In this document: positions 15,455 through 26,429 of the stretch, in pieces
Layout of the letters: the number at the start of each line of letters is the position of its first letter
Position numbering within the stretch: the first letter of the stretch is position 1
NCBI GenBank assembly: GCA_046727895.1
Contig: JBKPDM010000596.1
Coordinates: 1 to 29,506, forward strand
Reading direction: 5' to 3'
Length of the DNA: 29,506 nucleotides
From: DATAOG01 sp046727895
Lineage (GTDB): Bacteria > Pseudomonadota > Alphaproteobacteria > Geminicoccales > Geminicoccaceae
Program-made: the position numbers and the translations under genes
Notes under the pieces: generated by a model
What the model was told of the DNA's origin: nothing
Database searches by the model: none
The model's input: the letters and a program-made list of their open reading frames with translations, nothing else

Positions 15455-16288
15455 CTAATCCACGAAATGGGGCTCCGGGCGGGCGTAGAGCTCCTCGTAG
15501 TGAACCAGGACCGGCTCGCCGAGCGGGCAGGGCCGGCCGGCGCGAAAGGCCCACTCGCCCCGATCGCAGTCAGCTGCCCGGATGTAGCCGTTGAGGTAGA
15601 ACCGGCGGTCGCCCTCCGAACGGTTCGGTCCGGAGCCGTGGATGGTGTGCAGATGCCAGAGCGCGACGTCGCCCGGTTCGAGGCAGAGATCGACCTTAGT
15701 CGAGGGGTCGAGCCCGAGCGCAGAGAGATCGTCGTCGCTGAGTGATCGCTCCATGACCCGCCCCCGGCCCTCGAAAGCCAGCTCGCCGAGCCGGTGGCTG
15801 CCGGGCAGGATGGTCATGGCGCCGTTCTCCGGCCGATGGGGGTCGACTGCGATACCGGTCTGGACGTACGAGGTCGGTGCCGAGCGGTAGGCCTCGCGCG
15901 GTCGCCGGAAGCGGATGTCCTGATGATAGCCGAACTCGACGCCGGCCGCGCCCGGCGGCTTCCAGTGCATCTGGTTGATGATCTGCTTGAGGTCGCGGCC
16001 GAGGAGCGGTGCCAAAATCGCGAGGATCCGCGGGTCGGTCCGGTAGCGGGCGAGCGCCCGGTCGAAATAGGACGGCCACTGCACCATGCGCACGACGCGG
16101 CCGATTCGGGCATCGTCGGCGACGCGGAACAGCACGTTCTGATGGCGGAAGCTGCGCGGATGAGTCAGGCCCCGGGCGTAGACGCGATCGAAGGCTGCGG
16201 CGAGTTCCCGGACCTCGTCCGGACCGAAGACCCCCTTGACAACGGCGTAGCCGAACTCGCGGTACTGATCGAGATAGGCGCGGTCCAT
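15455..16288 (-). CDS. Phytanoyl-CoA dioxygenase (PhyH) family protein
   Basis: The 277-aa protein is an Fe(II)/2-oxoglutarate oxygenase. The HxD of the metal triad is in EFGYHQDIRF (about residue 128) and the distal His is in ALWHLHTIHGSGPNRS; an Arg follows for 2-oxoglutarate. The N-terminus, MDRAYLDQYREFGYAVVKGVFGP, is typical of PhyH proteins. ATG 16288 is chosen; ATG 16306 is six codons upstream. The frame stays open upstream into the next gene only because that gene's end is frameshifted, so the apparent 570-aa fusion is not believed. Substrate unknown; the family includes hydroxylases of small metabolites such as ectoine. Confidence 0.85.
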   Translation of the reverse strand: MDRAYLDQYREFGYAVVKGVFGPDEVRELAAAFDRVYARGLTHPRSFRHQNVLFRVADDARIGRVVRMVQWPSYFDRALARYRTDPRILAILAPLLGRDLKQIINQMHWKPPGAAGVEFGYHQDIRFRRPREAYRSAPTSYVQTGIAVDPHRPENGAMTILPGSHRLGELAFEGRGRVMERSLSDDDLSALGLDPSTKVDLCLEPGDVALWHLHTIHGSGPNRSEGDRRFYLNGYIRAADCDRGEWAFRAGRPCPLGEPVLVHYEELYARPEPHFVD

Positions 16289-16383
16289 GAGGGGCCCCCC
16301 GAGCATGATGGCTCGAACCGGCAGCGGCCGAACCCGCTTTGGCGTAGCAGAGTGCCGTAAACAGGCTGTTGATGAAGGTGGCG

Positions 16384-17128
16384 TCAGCGTCGCCTCGGTG
16401 CTTCGGCCGGGCGCGCGAGCTGGCGCTCGAGCATCTCGACCTGCGCCTCGACGCTGACCGGTAGCTGCGAGGTCACCTCGAGCCGCCGGGTGCGCCTCCT
16501 TCCAGGTGCGGATTTTCTCGTCCCGCGCCCGCAACAGCTCCTCGATCTGCGGCCGGAACAGGCGCAGCATCTGCGTGAGCCAACGGTTCACCGGCCAGGA
16601 GGGCTTGCTCAGCTGGACGTCGAAGCGATCCAGCATCACCGCGACGTCGTCGGCAGCGTACCAGGTCTCGGCGGTCACCCAACGGTTGGTCGTGAACAGA
16701 CCGATCGGCCAGCCGGCGCGGTCCATCGAGATCGCGATCAGGTGGCAGATCAGGTCGTGCTTAGCGGTCTTGGGCCCGAAGTCGGGCAGGGCGGCCGGCG
16801 CGACCCCTTCGGGCATGCCCCCGCCGCGCAGGAAGGTGTGGAAGTGGCCGTGCTCTCCGGGGCGATCCCTATTGTCGTGAGCGTGGTAGTACCACTGGCT
16901 GTGGCTCTCCGGATCGAACACGTCGCCTTTGGGGTAGTGGTCGAGGACATAGAACTGGCCTTCGTGCTTCAGCACCTCGCCGACCAGGTTGTCGCCGGTC
17001 TTGGCGAGGATGCGCCGCCATTGCAGCGCCTCGCGTCCGGCCGCGAGCATCGCTTCGAGGGTCGCCCGCGGCAGGTCGTCGAGCCAGGCGGGATCGTCGG
17101 GTCGGTCGGCCGCTTTGGGCAGCAGCAT
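16384..17128 (-). pseudogene. DUF6969-like protein, frameshifted near its C-terminus
   Basis: ATG 17128 has GGAGGT six bases upstream. The protein reads MLLPKAADRPDDPAWLDDLP, ALQWRRILAKTGDNLVGEVL, then a His-rich central part (DPESHSQWYYHAHDNRDRPG, EHGHFHTFLR) and a GWPIGLFTTNRWVTAETWY segment. I believe this is the uncharacterised DUF6969 family. After WKEAHP near 16496 the frame is lost; one base fewer (or two more) restores RRLEVTSQLPVSVEAQVEML, then ERQLARPAEAPRRR and a stop at 16384. About 35 C-terminal residues are affected, so the product may be partly functional. The histidine cluster suggests metal binding but no function is known. It lies 95 bases upstream of the PhyH gene. Confidence 0.65.
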
Positions 17129-17154
17129 GATCGGACCTCCGCGCGGCGGCCACG

Positions 17155-17469
17155 TCAGACTCGCCACGTCTGAGTGGGGTCAACGGGCGCCTGACAGGCT
17201 CGTGAAACGCGGGCGAATCGGCGTCGCCTGCCTCCCAAGCTAGTAAACCTGCCTCCCCAGGCTACCGAAGAAGCAGAGCGGCGGCTGCGTTCGGCGCTGC
17301 ACAATGCAGCCTTGTCGCCGCCGTCTGTTGTCGCGACCCGGTGGGTGCCGGCCGCGATCAACAGTGGCGCCACGAGGTTCGCTCCGAATGTTTTAGCAGT
17401 GTACTTGAAGACGAGCGGCGGCCCGACGACAGGCCACAGCGCTCCGACCAAGTGTTGCAGGATGATCAC
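17155..17469 (-). CDS. Doubtful ORF with hydrophobic N-terminus
   Basis: A 104-codon minus-strand frame begins at GTG 17469 with two hydrophobic stretches (VIILQHLVGALWPVVGPPLV and NLVAPLLIAAG), then turns Arg/Ser-rich and unlike any protein I know. Codon use is less GC3-biased than in neighbours. No ribosome site is evident. It may be a relic of a membrane protein gene or not a gene at all. Confidence 0.2.
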   Translation of the reverse strand: MIILQHLVGALWPVVGPPLVFKYTAKTFGANLVAPLLIAAGTHRVATTDGGDKAALCSAERSRRSASSVAWGGRFTSLGGRRRRFARVSRACQAPVDPTQTWRV

Positions 17470-17562
17470 ATGGTGGTTGAGCAGGTCGTGAGGAGTTCAG
17501 CAATTTGCACCCTTGACCTGCCAAGGGAGCTCGCCTAAGAAATGGCTCTCCCGACGTTAGCG

Positions 17563-17589
17563 AAAAATTGCCGGGCCCGAGGGCCCGGC
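17563..17589 (-). terminator. Strong Rho-independent terminator
   Basis: On the minus strand GCCGGGCCC, loop TC, GGGCCCGGC (17589-17570) is followed by AATTTTT (17569-17563). The 9-bp GC stem and run of five T make it the best terminator in the window. It ends the RNA candidate or a long lysR transcript. Confidence 0.9.
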
Positions 17590-17735
17590 GAGTTCATCAG
17601 GGAGGCTTAACGTCTGGGAGACGTGAGGATCATCGATCCCCAACACTTCAGGTTCGCACCTGAAGCGCGAGACCCAACTCCTCAGGGAAAGAGTTCGATC
17701 CCGCTGCAGCGAGGCAGACGCACTGCCTTGCTGCA
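17563..17735 (-). ncRNA. Candidate structured small RNA with multiple hairpins
   Basis: On the minus strand a TATATT -10-like box (17747-17742) precedes about 173 bases with six stem-loops in a row. Hairpin 1 (17735-17705) has two perfect 6-bp helices with one mismatch. Hairpin 2 (17695-17676) pairs AACTC with GAGTT. Hairpin 3 (17665-17646) pairs CTTCAGGT with ACCTGAAG. Hairpin 4 (17639-17627) pairs GGATC with GATCC. Hairpin 5 (17624-17610) pairs ACGTCT with AGACGT around a CCC loop, exposing a CTCCC tract. The last is the terminator at 17589-17563. CTCCC/CCTCCC tracts at hairpin 5 and at 17605-17600 are complementary to ribosome-binding sites, as in alphaproteobacterial trans-acting sRNAs (known from the literature). 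No good -35 is seen. No family match is claimed. Confidence 0.7.
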
Positions 17736-17819
17736 ATGCACAATATAGTTGGGGGACCCGGGCTCGGCTAGAGGCTCCACGCATGGCTGCCATGCATTTT
17801 CGCGATATCTGTGGCAAAA

Positions 17820-18728
17820 CTACCACACCGGCTGTTCCGCCATCTTGCGCAGCAGGAAATCGCGAAACACGCTGACTCGCTTCGAGGCGCGGATCTCCTC
17901 CGGATAGACGAAATAGGCGTCGAAGGTCGGGCCCTCCAGGTGGGGCAGGATGCGGACCAGGCGGCGCGAGCTGGAACACAGATAATCGGGCAGCGAGGCC
18001 ACGCCGAGACCACGTTCCGCCGCGCGCAACATGCCATAGACGTTGTTGATCGAGAACGCCGGAGCGCGCGGCGGGCGAAGGTCGCCCTCCGGACGCCCGG
18101 CGATCAGGACCCAGTTCAGGCTTGGCACCGGCGCCGGCGTCGCCTCGCTGCCGTACACGATCAGGCGCTGTCGGTCGAGGTCGTCGGCGGTCGCGAGCGG
18201 CGGTGCGGTCTCGAGGTATTCCGGCGCCGCGTAGAGGTGCGTATGCACCGCCATCAGCCGCTTCTGGATCAGATCGGGCTGGCGCGGCGGGGTCAGGCGG
18301 ATCGCGATGTCGGCCTCGCGCATGCTGAGATCGAGCTCGGTATCGGCGACCAGCAGCGAGACCGTGATCTCCGGGTAGAGATCGAGAAACTCCTTGAGAT
18401 GGCTGGTCAGCCAGACCGTGCCGAAGCCGACCGTGGTGTTGATCCGCAGATGCCCCGCCGGGTGGTCCTTGGCGTCGACCAGACGAGTCTCGGCGAGCGC
18501 GATGCGGGCCGCGATCTCATGCGCGGCCTCGAGCAAAATCTCGCCCTGCTCGGTCAGCACCAGACCGCGGGCGTGACGGTGGAACAGAGGCGTGCCGAGA
18601 TCCTCCTCGAGCGCGCTGATCTGCCGGCTGATCGCCGACTGGCTGAGTGCCAGGGTTTCGGCGGCGCGCGTGAAGCTGCCGGCCTCGGCAACCCCAAGGA
18701 AGACCCGCACGCGATCCCAGTCGAGCAT
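17820..18728 (-). CDS. LysR-family transcriptional regulator
   Basis: The 302-aa protein has an N-terminal winged helix-turn-helix (MLDWDRVRVFLGVAEAGSFT, RAAETLALSQSAISRQISALEEDLG, FHRHARGLVLTEQG) and a periplasmic-binding-protein-like effector domain (from about residue 85, AGHLRINTTVGFGTVWL onward). I start at ATG 18728, 9 bases after GAGGAG, rather than nine codons upstream inside trxB. It follows trxB by 13 bases, so it is probably the last gene of the greA-trxB run. LysR genes usually act on a divergent neighbour, but none is present, so its target cannot be guessed; the small RNA candidate downstream is on the same strand. Confidence 0.9.
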   Translation of the reverse strand: MLDWDRVRVFLGVAEAGSFTRAAETLALSQSAISRQISALEEDLGTPLFHRHARGLVLTEQGEILLEAAHEIAARIALAETRLVDAKDHPAGHLRINTTVGFGTVWLTSHLKEFLDLYPEITVSLLVADTELDLSMREADIAIRLTPPRQPDLIQKRLMAVHTHLYAAPEYLETAPPLATADDLDRQRLIVYGSEATPAPVPSLNWVLIAGRPEGDLRPPRAPAFSINNVYGMLRAAERGLGVASLPDYLCSSSRRLVRILPHLEGPTFDAYFVYPEEIRASKRVSVFRDFLLRKMAEQPVW

Positions 18729-18741
18729 GGCTCGCGGCTCC

Positions 18742-19725
18742 TCAGGCGCCCGCACCGTAAGCGGCCGCCGCCGGCGCCTCGGCCTCCAGACCGGCCAGGA
18801 ACTTCTCCGCCTCGAGCGCCGCCATGCAGCCGCTGCCGGCCGCGGTCACGGCCTGGCGGAAGATCTTGTCCTGCACGTCACCGGCAGCGAACACACCCGG
18901 CACGCTGGTCACGGTGCTGTCGGGGGCGGTGATCACGTAGCCCTCCCGGTCCATCTCGAGCTGCCCCTTGACCAGGCGGGTCGCCGGGTCGTGGCCGATC
19001 GCGATGAACAGGCCCTCGAGCGCGAGCTCGCTGATCTGGCCGCTCCGGACGTTGCGGAGCCGCGCCCCGCTCACCGCCGGCGGCTCGTCCTGGCCCAGGA
19101 TCGCCTCGACCACGCTGTCCCAGACCACGGTGATCCTGGGATTGCGGAACAGCCGGTCCTGGAGGACCTTCTCCGCGCGCAGCTGATCACGCCGGTGGAT
19201 CAGGGTCACGGCGCTCCCGATGTTGCTGAGGTAGAGGGCCTCCTCGACCGCCGTGTTGCCGCCGCCGACCACGGCGACCGGCCGGCCTCGGAAGAAGAAG
19301 CCGTCGCAGGTCGCGCAGGCCGACACGCCGTGGCCGGAAAAACGCCGCTCGCTCTCGAGACCGAGCCAGCGGGCCTGGGCGCCGGTCGCCAGGATCAGGG
19401 TCTCGGCGAGGTAGAGATCGCCCGAATCCGCCCGGCACGCGAATGGCCGGCGTGTGAGATCGACCTCGGTGATGCTGTCGAAGATCAGCTCCGCACCACA
19501 GTTGGCCGCCTGAGCCGCCATCCGCTCCATCAGCCAGGGGCCCTGAATGACCTCGGCGAAGCCGGGATAGTTCTCGACATCGGTGGTGATCGACAGCTGA
19601 CCGCCCACCTCCAGTCCCTGGACCAGGATCGGCGCGAGATTGGCGCGCGCAGCATAGATCGCCGCCGTGTAGCCGGCCGGGCCCGAGCCGATGATCAATA
19701 CCTTGCAGGTTCGCGTCGCTGCCAT
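18742..19725 (-). CDS. trxB: Thioredoxin reductase
   Basis: An NADPH-dependent FAD enzyme that reduces thioredoxin. The 327-aa protein has the FAD motif IIGSGPAGYTAAIYAARA, the redox pair in SACATCDGFFF (CATC), the NADPH motif VVGGGNTAVEEALYL with HRRDQLRAEK, and the C-terminal FAD segment GVFAAGDVQDKIFRQAVTAA. I start at ATG 19725, seven bases after AGAAGG; an ATG six codons upstream lacks a ribosome site. It lies immediately downstream of the broken ELM1-family gene and 13 bases before lysR. Confidence 0.95.
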   Translation of the reverse strand: MAATRTCKVLIIGSGPAGYTAAIYAARANLAPILVQGLEVGGQLSITTDVENYPGFAEVIQGPWLMERMAAQAANCGAELIFDSITEVDLTRRPFACRADSGDLYLAETLILATGAQARWLGLESERRFSGHGVSACATCDGFFFRGRPVAVVGGGNTAVEEALYLSNIGSAVTLIHRRDQLRAEKVLQDRLFRNPRITVVWDSVVEAILGQDEPPAVSGARLRNVRSGQISELALEGLFIAIGHDPATRLVKGQLEMDREGYVITAPDSTVTSVPGVFAAGDVQDKIFRQAVTAAGSGCMAALEAEKFLAGLEAEAPAAAAYGAGA

Positions 19726-19759
19726 CAATCGACCTTCTGCCATGACGTCGCTGGGAAAT

Positions 19760-20642
19760 CTAAGGCTTCGGGTCGACCGATGCCACCGCTTCGGCCGCGG
19801 CCCGGTCGATCGGCCGCGGCAAGCGCTGCCGGATGGCGTCGGCGACGGCGGCGGCCGGGTCGAGCGGCGGCGGGCAGACCGCCGGCCAGGGCGCACCCAG
19901 GGGGTGGAGATGACCCAGCCTCGTCAACAGCCCGTGCAGACGGGCGAGTTTGGCCGGAACCCCGGCGGCGGGGCGAAACAGAAACACCGGCTTGCCCAAG
20001 GCGCAGGCCTCGGTGCACATCGATGCCGAGTCGCCGGTGACGATCACCGCCTCGGCCGCGCCGAGCAGCCCGAGATAAGGGTTGTCGGCCCCGGGCGTCC
20101 AGCGGTGGAGGAGGTAAGGGGCCTCGATCGCCGCGGCGAGCGCCTGCGCTGAGGCGCTACCGGTGCGCCGGCTGGTCGTGATCAGGAGCTTGCCGCCGCG
20201 TGAGCGCGCCAGAGCGCTTGCCTGGGTGGCCAGCGCCACGGCATCGCCCGGGGTGAACGGCATCGCGCGCCGGCTGCCGCCGACCAGGCAGGCGATCCGT
20301 GGTCGCGGGAGGTCGCCAAGGCGCTTCGCCAGCGCGTTGGCCGCGCTCGCCAGGCGTTCGCGGGTGACCCGATGCGGCGCGCCGATGGTGCGGATCAGGC
20401 CCGGCCGCTCGGGCAGGTCGTCGTGGACTCGGCGTGGCCGAGGCGCTCGCCTGGCCGTTCACGATCAAGACCATCCGCTATGGAGCGCTCGCGCGGCTGC
20501 CCAACTGGCTGCTCGGCGGCACGCGGCTTGGCCTGAGCGCCGCGGCGCGCCCGGCATTGGCGCCGCCCTGGCCGGAGCTGGCTTGGTTGACGTTGCCCGG
20601 CCGGTCGTCGGCCAGAACCCAGGTCGCGGGCGGCCAGCCCAT
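19760..20642 (-). pseudogene. ELM1-family (DUF1022) gene with an internal inversion and deletion
   Basis: Family proteins have a glycosyltransferase-like fold; the plant member ELM1 acts in mitochondrial fission, and the bacterial role is unknown. From ATG 20642 (minus) the frame reads MGWPPATWVLADDRPGNVNQ, ending at Ala (20580), and then is nonsense to a TAG. The expected next part, LGVAEALAWPFTIKTIRYGA through APPWPEL, is present on the plus strand at 20428-20580 as an exact 51-codon block. Family sequence resumes on the minus strand at about 20426 (HDDLPERPGLIRTIGAPHRV) and continues to the stop at 19760, with MPFTPGDAVAL and VTGDSASMCTEACALGKPVF. About 45 codons (the expected AGRR..PVARW region) are absent between PPWPEL and HDDLPERPG. 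It sits 17 bases after greA and 16 before the first trxB ATG. It cannot make the normal protein as shown. Confidence 0.8.
20428..20580 (+). other. Inverted 51-codon block of the ELM1-family gene
   Basis: Read on the plus strand this block is a clean internal piece of the ELM1 family. It is flanked on both sides by the same gene's N- and C-terminal parts on the minus strand. Its outer edges abut in-frame codons (Ala GCC on one side, about His CAC on the other) with at most a base or two of overlap. I found no inverted repeats at the two junctions. Confidence 0.8.
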
Positions 20643-20659
20643 CGACCCGCCAAGCCAAA

Positions 20660-21154
20660 TTACCCCGATGTGATCTCGCCGGGATAGGCGACTTCGAGGA
20701 TCTCGAAATAGCGCGTGCCGCGGGGCGTCGACACCTCCACCGTGTCGCCGGCTTCGCGGCCGATCAGAGCCTGGCCGAGCGGCGCGCTGATCGACAACAG
20801 GCCGAGCTGGATCTCCGCCTCGTCCGGCCCGACCACCTGATAGACGACCTCCTCGTCGGTTTCCTCGTCGACCAGCTTGACCCGGGCCCCGAACTTGACC
20901 GTGGAGCCGCCCTGCTGACTGATGTCGATGATTTCGGCGCGGGCCAGCTTGTCCTCGAGCTCGAGGAGCCGCCCTTCGATGAAGCTCTGTCGCTCGCGCG
21001 CGGCGTGGTACTCGGCGTTCTCCGAGAGATCGCCGTGCTCGCGTGCCTCGGCGAGCGCCTTGATCACCGCCGGCCGCTCGGCATTCTTCAAACGCTTGAG
21101 CTCTTGCTCGAGCCGCACGTAGCCGCCCGAGGTCATCGGGATCCTGTTACTCAT
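20660..21154 (-). CDS. greA: Transcription elongation factor GreA
   Basis: GreA rescues backtracked RNA polymerase by stimulating transcript cleavage. The 164-aa protein has the N-terminal coiled coil (IPMTSGGYVRLEQELKRLKN, then ARERQSFIEGRLLELEDKLA) with the acidic tip in EHGDLSENAEYH (the D/E pair that enters the secondary channel), and the C-terminal FKBP-like domain (about residues 80-160, ending YFEILEV). ATG 21154 gives MSNRIPMTSGGY, close to the usual alphaproteobacterial start; an ATG six codons in is an alternative. It follows carB by 75 bases. Confidence 0.95.
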   Translation of the reverse strand: MSNRIPMTSGGYVRLEQELKRLKNAERPAVIKALAEAREHGDLSENAEYHAARERQSFIEGRLLELEDKLARAEIIDISQQGGSTVKFGARVKLVDEETDEEVVYQVVGPDEAEIQLGLLSISAPLGQALIGREAGDTVEVSTPRGTRYFEILEVAYPGEITSG

Positions 21155-21229
21155 CTGGTGACCATCACACAGCCGAGGGGGGTTCCAGACCAACCCGCCC
21201 GGCGCCAAAAAAGCTTTGGGATGAACTAT

Positions 21230-24478
<3,249 letters not shown>

Positions 24479-24479
24479 G

Positions 24480-25631
24480 TCAGGTGCGCTCGATCAGCGC
24501 TATGAACCGATGGAACAGATAGGCGCTGTCCTGCGGCCCGGGCGAGGCCTCCGGGTGGTACTGGACCGAGAACACCGGCCGATCGCGCAGAGAGAGGCCC
24601 TCGAGCGAGCCGTCGAAGAGCGAGACGTGGGTCGCGTCGACCTCCGCGGGCAGGCTCTCGGGGCAGACCGCAAAGCCATGGTTCTGGCTCGTGATCTCGA
24701 CCTTGCCGGTGGTCAGATCCTGGACCGGATGATTGGCGCCGTGATGACCGAACTTCATCTTCGCGGTCTCGGCACCGAGCGCCAGCGCCAGCATCTGATG
24801 GCCGAGACAGATCCCGAACAGCGGCTTGCCGCTGTCGAGCAGTTTGCGGATCTGCGGCACGGCATAGACGCCGGTCGCCGCCGGATCGCCCGGTCCGTTC
24901 GACAGGAAGATGCCGTCCGGCCGGAGTGTCAGCACGTCCTCCGCCGAGGCGCTGGCCGGGACCACGGTGACGCGCAGCCCGAGCGAGACGAGCGAGCGCA
25001 GGATGTTGAGCTTGATTCCGTAATCGAGCGCGACCACATGATGGCGTCCGCCATCGGACTCGCCATAGCCGTTCGGGTATTGCCAGCTGGTGCTCGTCCA
25101 ATCGTAGCGCTGGCGACAGGACACCTCCGCAGCGAGGTCCATGCCGACCAGGCCCGGCCAGGCGCGGGCGAGTTCGGTGAGGCGGCGCCGATCGGGAGCA
25201 TGCTCGGGATGAAAGCCGAGGGCCGCGGTCTGGGCGCCGGCGTCGCGCAGTCGCCGGGTCAGGCGGCGGGTGTCGATGCCGGCGATGCCGACCAGCCCCT
25301 GGCGGGCGAGCCAGCGATCGAGATGATCCACCGCGCGGTAGTTGGACGGACCGGTGACCGCGGCCCGCAGAACCAGGCCGCGGGCGTAGCAGGTCGTGGC
25401 TTCGAGGTCCTCCTCGTTGGTGCCGACGTTGCCGATGTGCGGGAAGGTGAAGGTGATCAGCTGGCCGGCGTAGGACGGATCGGTAAGGATTTCCTGGTAG
25501 CCGGTCATCGCAGTGTTGAACACCAGCTCACCGACGACTTCTCCCGGAGCACCCAGTCCCTGGCCGACAAAAACGGTGCCGTCGGCCAGCGTTAGCATGG
25601 CGGTGGCCCGGCGACGAACAGTAACGGTCAT
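24480..25631 (-). CDS. carA: Carbamoyl-phosphate synthase small subunit
   Basis: This is the glutaminase subunit that releases ammonia for CarB. The 383-aa protein has an N-terminal CPSase small-chain domain (LADGTVFVGQGLGAPGEVVG, FTFPHIGNVGTNEED) and a C-terminal class I glutamine amidotransferase domain with the nucleophile Cys in FGICLGHQM and the His/Glu pair in YHPEASPGP. Start ATG 25631; an ATG at codon 12 is possible. It forms a tight operon with carB and is divergent from yqeY. Confidence 0.97.
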   Translation of the reverse strand: MTVTVRRRATAMLTLADGTVFVGQGLGAPGEVVGELVFNTAMTGYQEILTDPSYAGQLITFTFPHIGNVGTNEEDLEATTCYARGLVLRAAVTGPSNYRAVDHLDRWLARQGLVGIAGIDTRRLTRRLRDAGAQTAALGFHPEHAPDRRRLTELARAWPGLVGMDLAAEVSCRQRYDWTSTSWQYPNGYGESDGGRHHVVALDYGIKLNILRSLVSLGLRVTVVPASASAEDVLTLRPDGIFLSNGPGDPAATGVYAVPQIRKLLDSGKPLFGICLGHQMLALALGAETAKMKFGHHGANHPVQDLTTGKVEITSQNHGFAVCPESLPAEVDATHVSLFDGSLEGLSLRDRPVFSVQYHPEASPGPQDSAYLFHRFIALIERT

Positions 25632-25695
25632 GAAAACAGCGGCTCGTATCCTGAGAGCGCGGCGAGCATCCCGGCGTCGAAGCGCCGGCGTGCTG

Positions 25696-25725
25696 ACCTT
25701 ACGCTACGGGTCGAACGGCCGTCAA
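25696..25725 (-). promoter_or_regulatory. Possible carAB promoter
   Basis: On the minus strand TTGACG (25725-25720), an 18-bp spacer and TAAGGT (25701-25696) lie about 65 bases before the carA start. The -35 is good, the -10 weak. Confidence 0.4.
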
Positions 25726-25814
25726 GCGGCCGACCTGAAGGATAGGGCAGCGTTACTTGCGAGGCGGTAAAGGCGATGATAGGCGAAGACAGAGAGCCCG
25801 TGAGGAGTGAGCCC

Positions 25815-26270
25815 GTGCTGCGCGAGCAGCTGAACGAGGCGCTCAGGACCGCAACCGAAACCGACGATCGCTGCGCGATGGCGATCGTGCGCCTGATCCA
25901 CGCGGCCCTCAAGGAGCGGGATCAGCAGTCGCGCGCCAACGGCCATCCGGGCGGCCTGTCCGACCAGGAGCTGATCGCCATGCTGCGTGCGATGGTGGCG
26001 CAGCGCAGCGAGAGCATCCGGCACTACGAAGAAGGCGGTCAGCTCGAGCTTGCCGCGCGGGAGGCCGAGGAGATCGAGGTGATCAAGCGCTTCCTGCCGT
26101 CGCAGTTCGACGAGCATGCCTGCGAGGAAGCGGTCGCCCGGGTGATCGCCGACCTCGGGGCGCAGAAGCTGAAGGACACCGGCCGGGTGATGAGCGAGCT
26201 GAAGAACCGCTACTCCGGCCAGATGGACTTCACCAAGGCGCGCCGCATCGTCTGCCAGCAGCTGGGCTGA
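25815..26270 (+). CDS. yqeY: GatB/YqeY domain protein
   Basis: The 151-aa protein resembles the tRNA-binding tail domain of GatB. It reads VLREQLNEALRTATETDDRC, then HAALKERDQQ, HYEEGGQLELAAREAEEIEV, LPSQFDEHACEEAVARVI and a C-terminal DFTKARRIVCQQLG. Start GTG 25815 has GAGGAG eight bases upstream and gives the usual length; the in-frame ATG at 25776 adds 13 atypical residues. Stand-alone YqeY proteins have no firm function; conserved placement before dnaG-rpoD is common in alphaproteobacteria. Confidence 0.92.
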   Translation: MLREQLNEALRTATETDDRCAMAIVRLIHAALKERDQQSRANGHPGGLSDQELIAMLRAMVAQRSESIRHYEEGGQLELAAREAEEIEVIKRFLPSQFDEHACEEAVARVIADLGAQKLKDTGRVMSELKNRYSGQMDFTKARRIVCQQLG

Positions 26271-26429
26271 CCAGGCGACGCTGGCCCTCGGGTGTACCCC
26301 GGCCGAGAGCGCCATTGACGGGCCGGCACCGATCCAGCAGAAAGAAAGAAAAGTTGGGGTTGCTCAACCGGGGGCCGAATAGCGCGTGCAGCACCGGCAA
26401 GCCGCAACGGCCACTCCGTCGGCGTAGCG

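Larger units (their letters stand above)
17129..17819. other. Gene-poor region between DUF6969-like gene and lysR
   Basis: This 691-base stretch is less GC-rich than its surroundings. It contains the doubtful ORF at 17155-17469 and the structured RNA candidate at 17563-17735 with its promoter-like TATATT at 17742-17747. I see no other gene. Confidence 0.7.

Noticed and set aside
15455..17167. A single 570-aa His-rich/PhyH fusion protein
   Set aside because: The linker is Arg/Ala/Pro nonsense, a normal C-terminus and stop exist in the neighbouring frame, and PhyH has its own start at 16288.
17563..17735. 6S RNA, tmRNA, RNase P or SRP RNA
   Set aside because: The region forms a row of separate hairpins and lacks the hallmark sequences of these RNAs.
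20418..20590. Phase-variable invertible switch in the ELM1-family gene
   Set aside because: No inverted repeats at the junctions, no recombinase nearby, and about 45 codons are missing, so flipping would not restore the gene.
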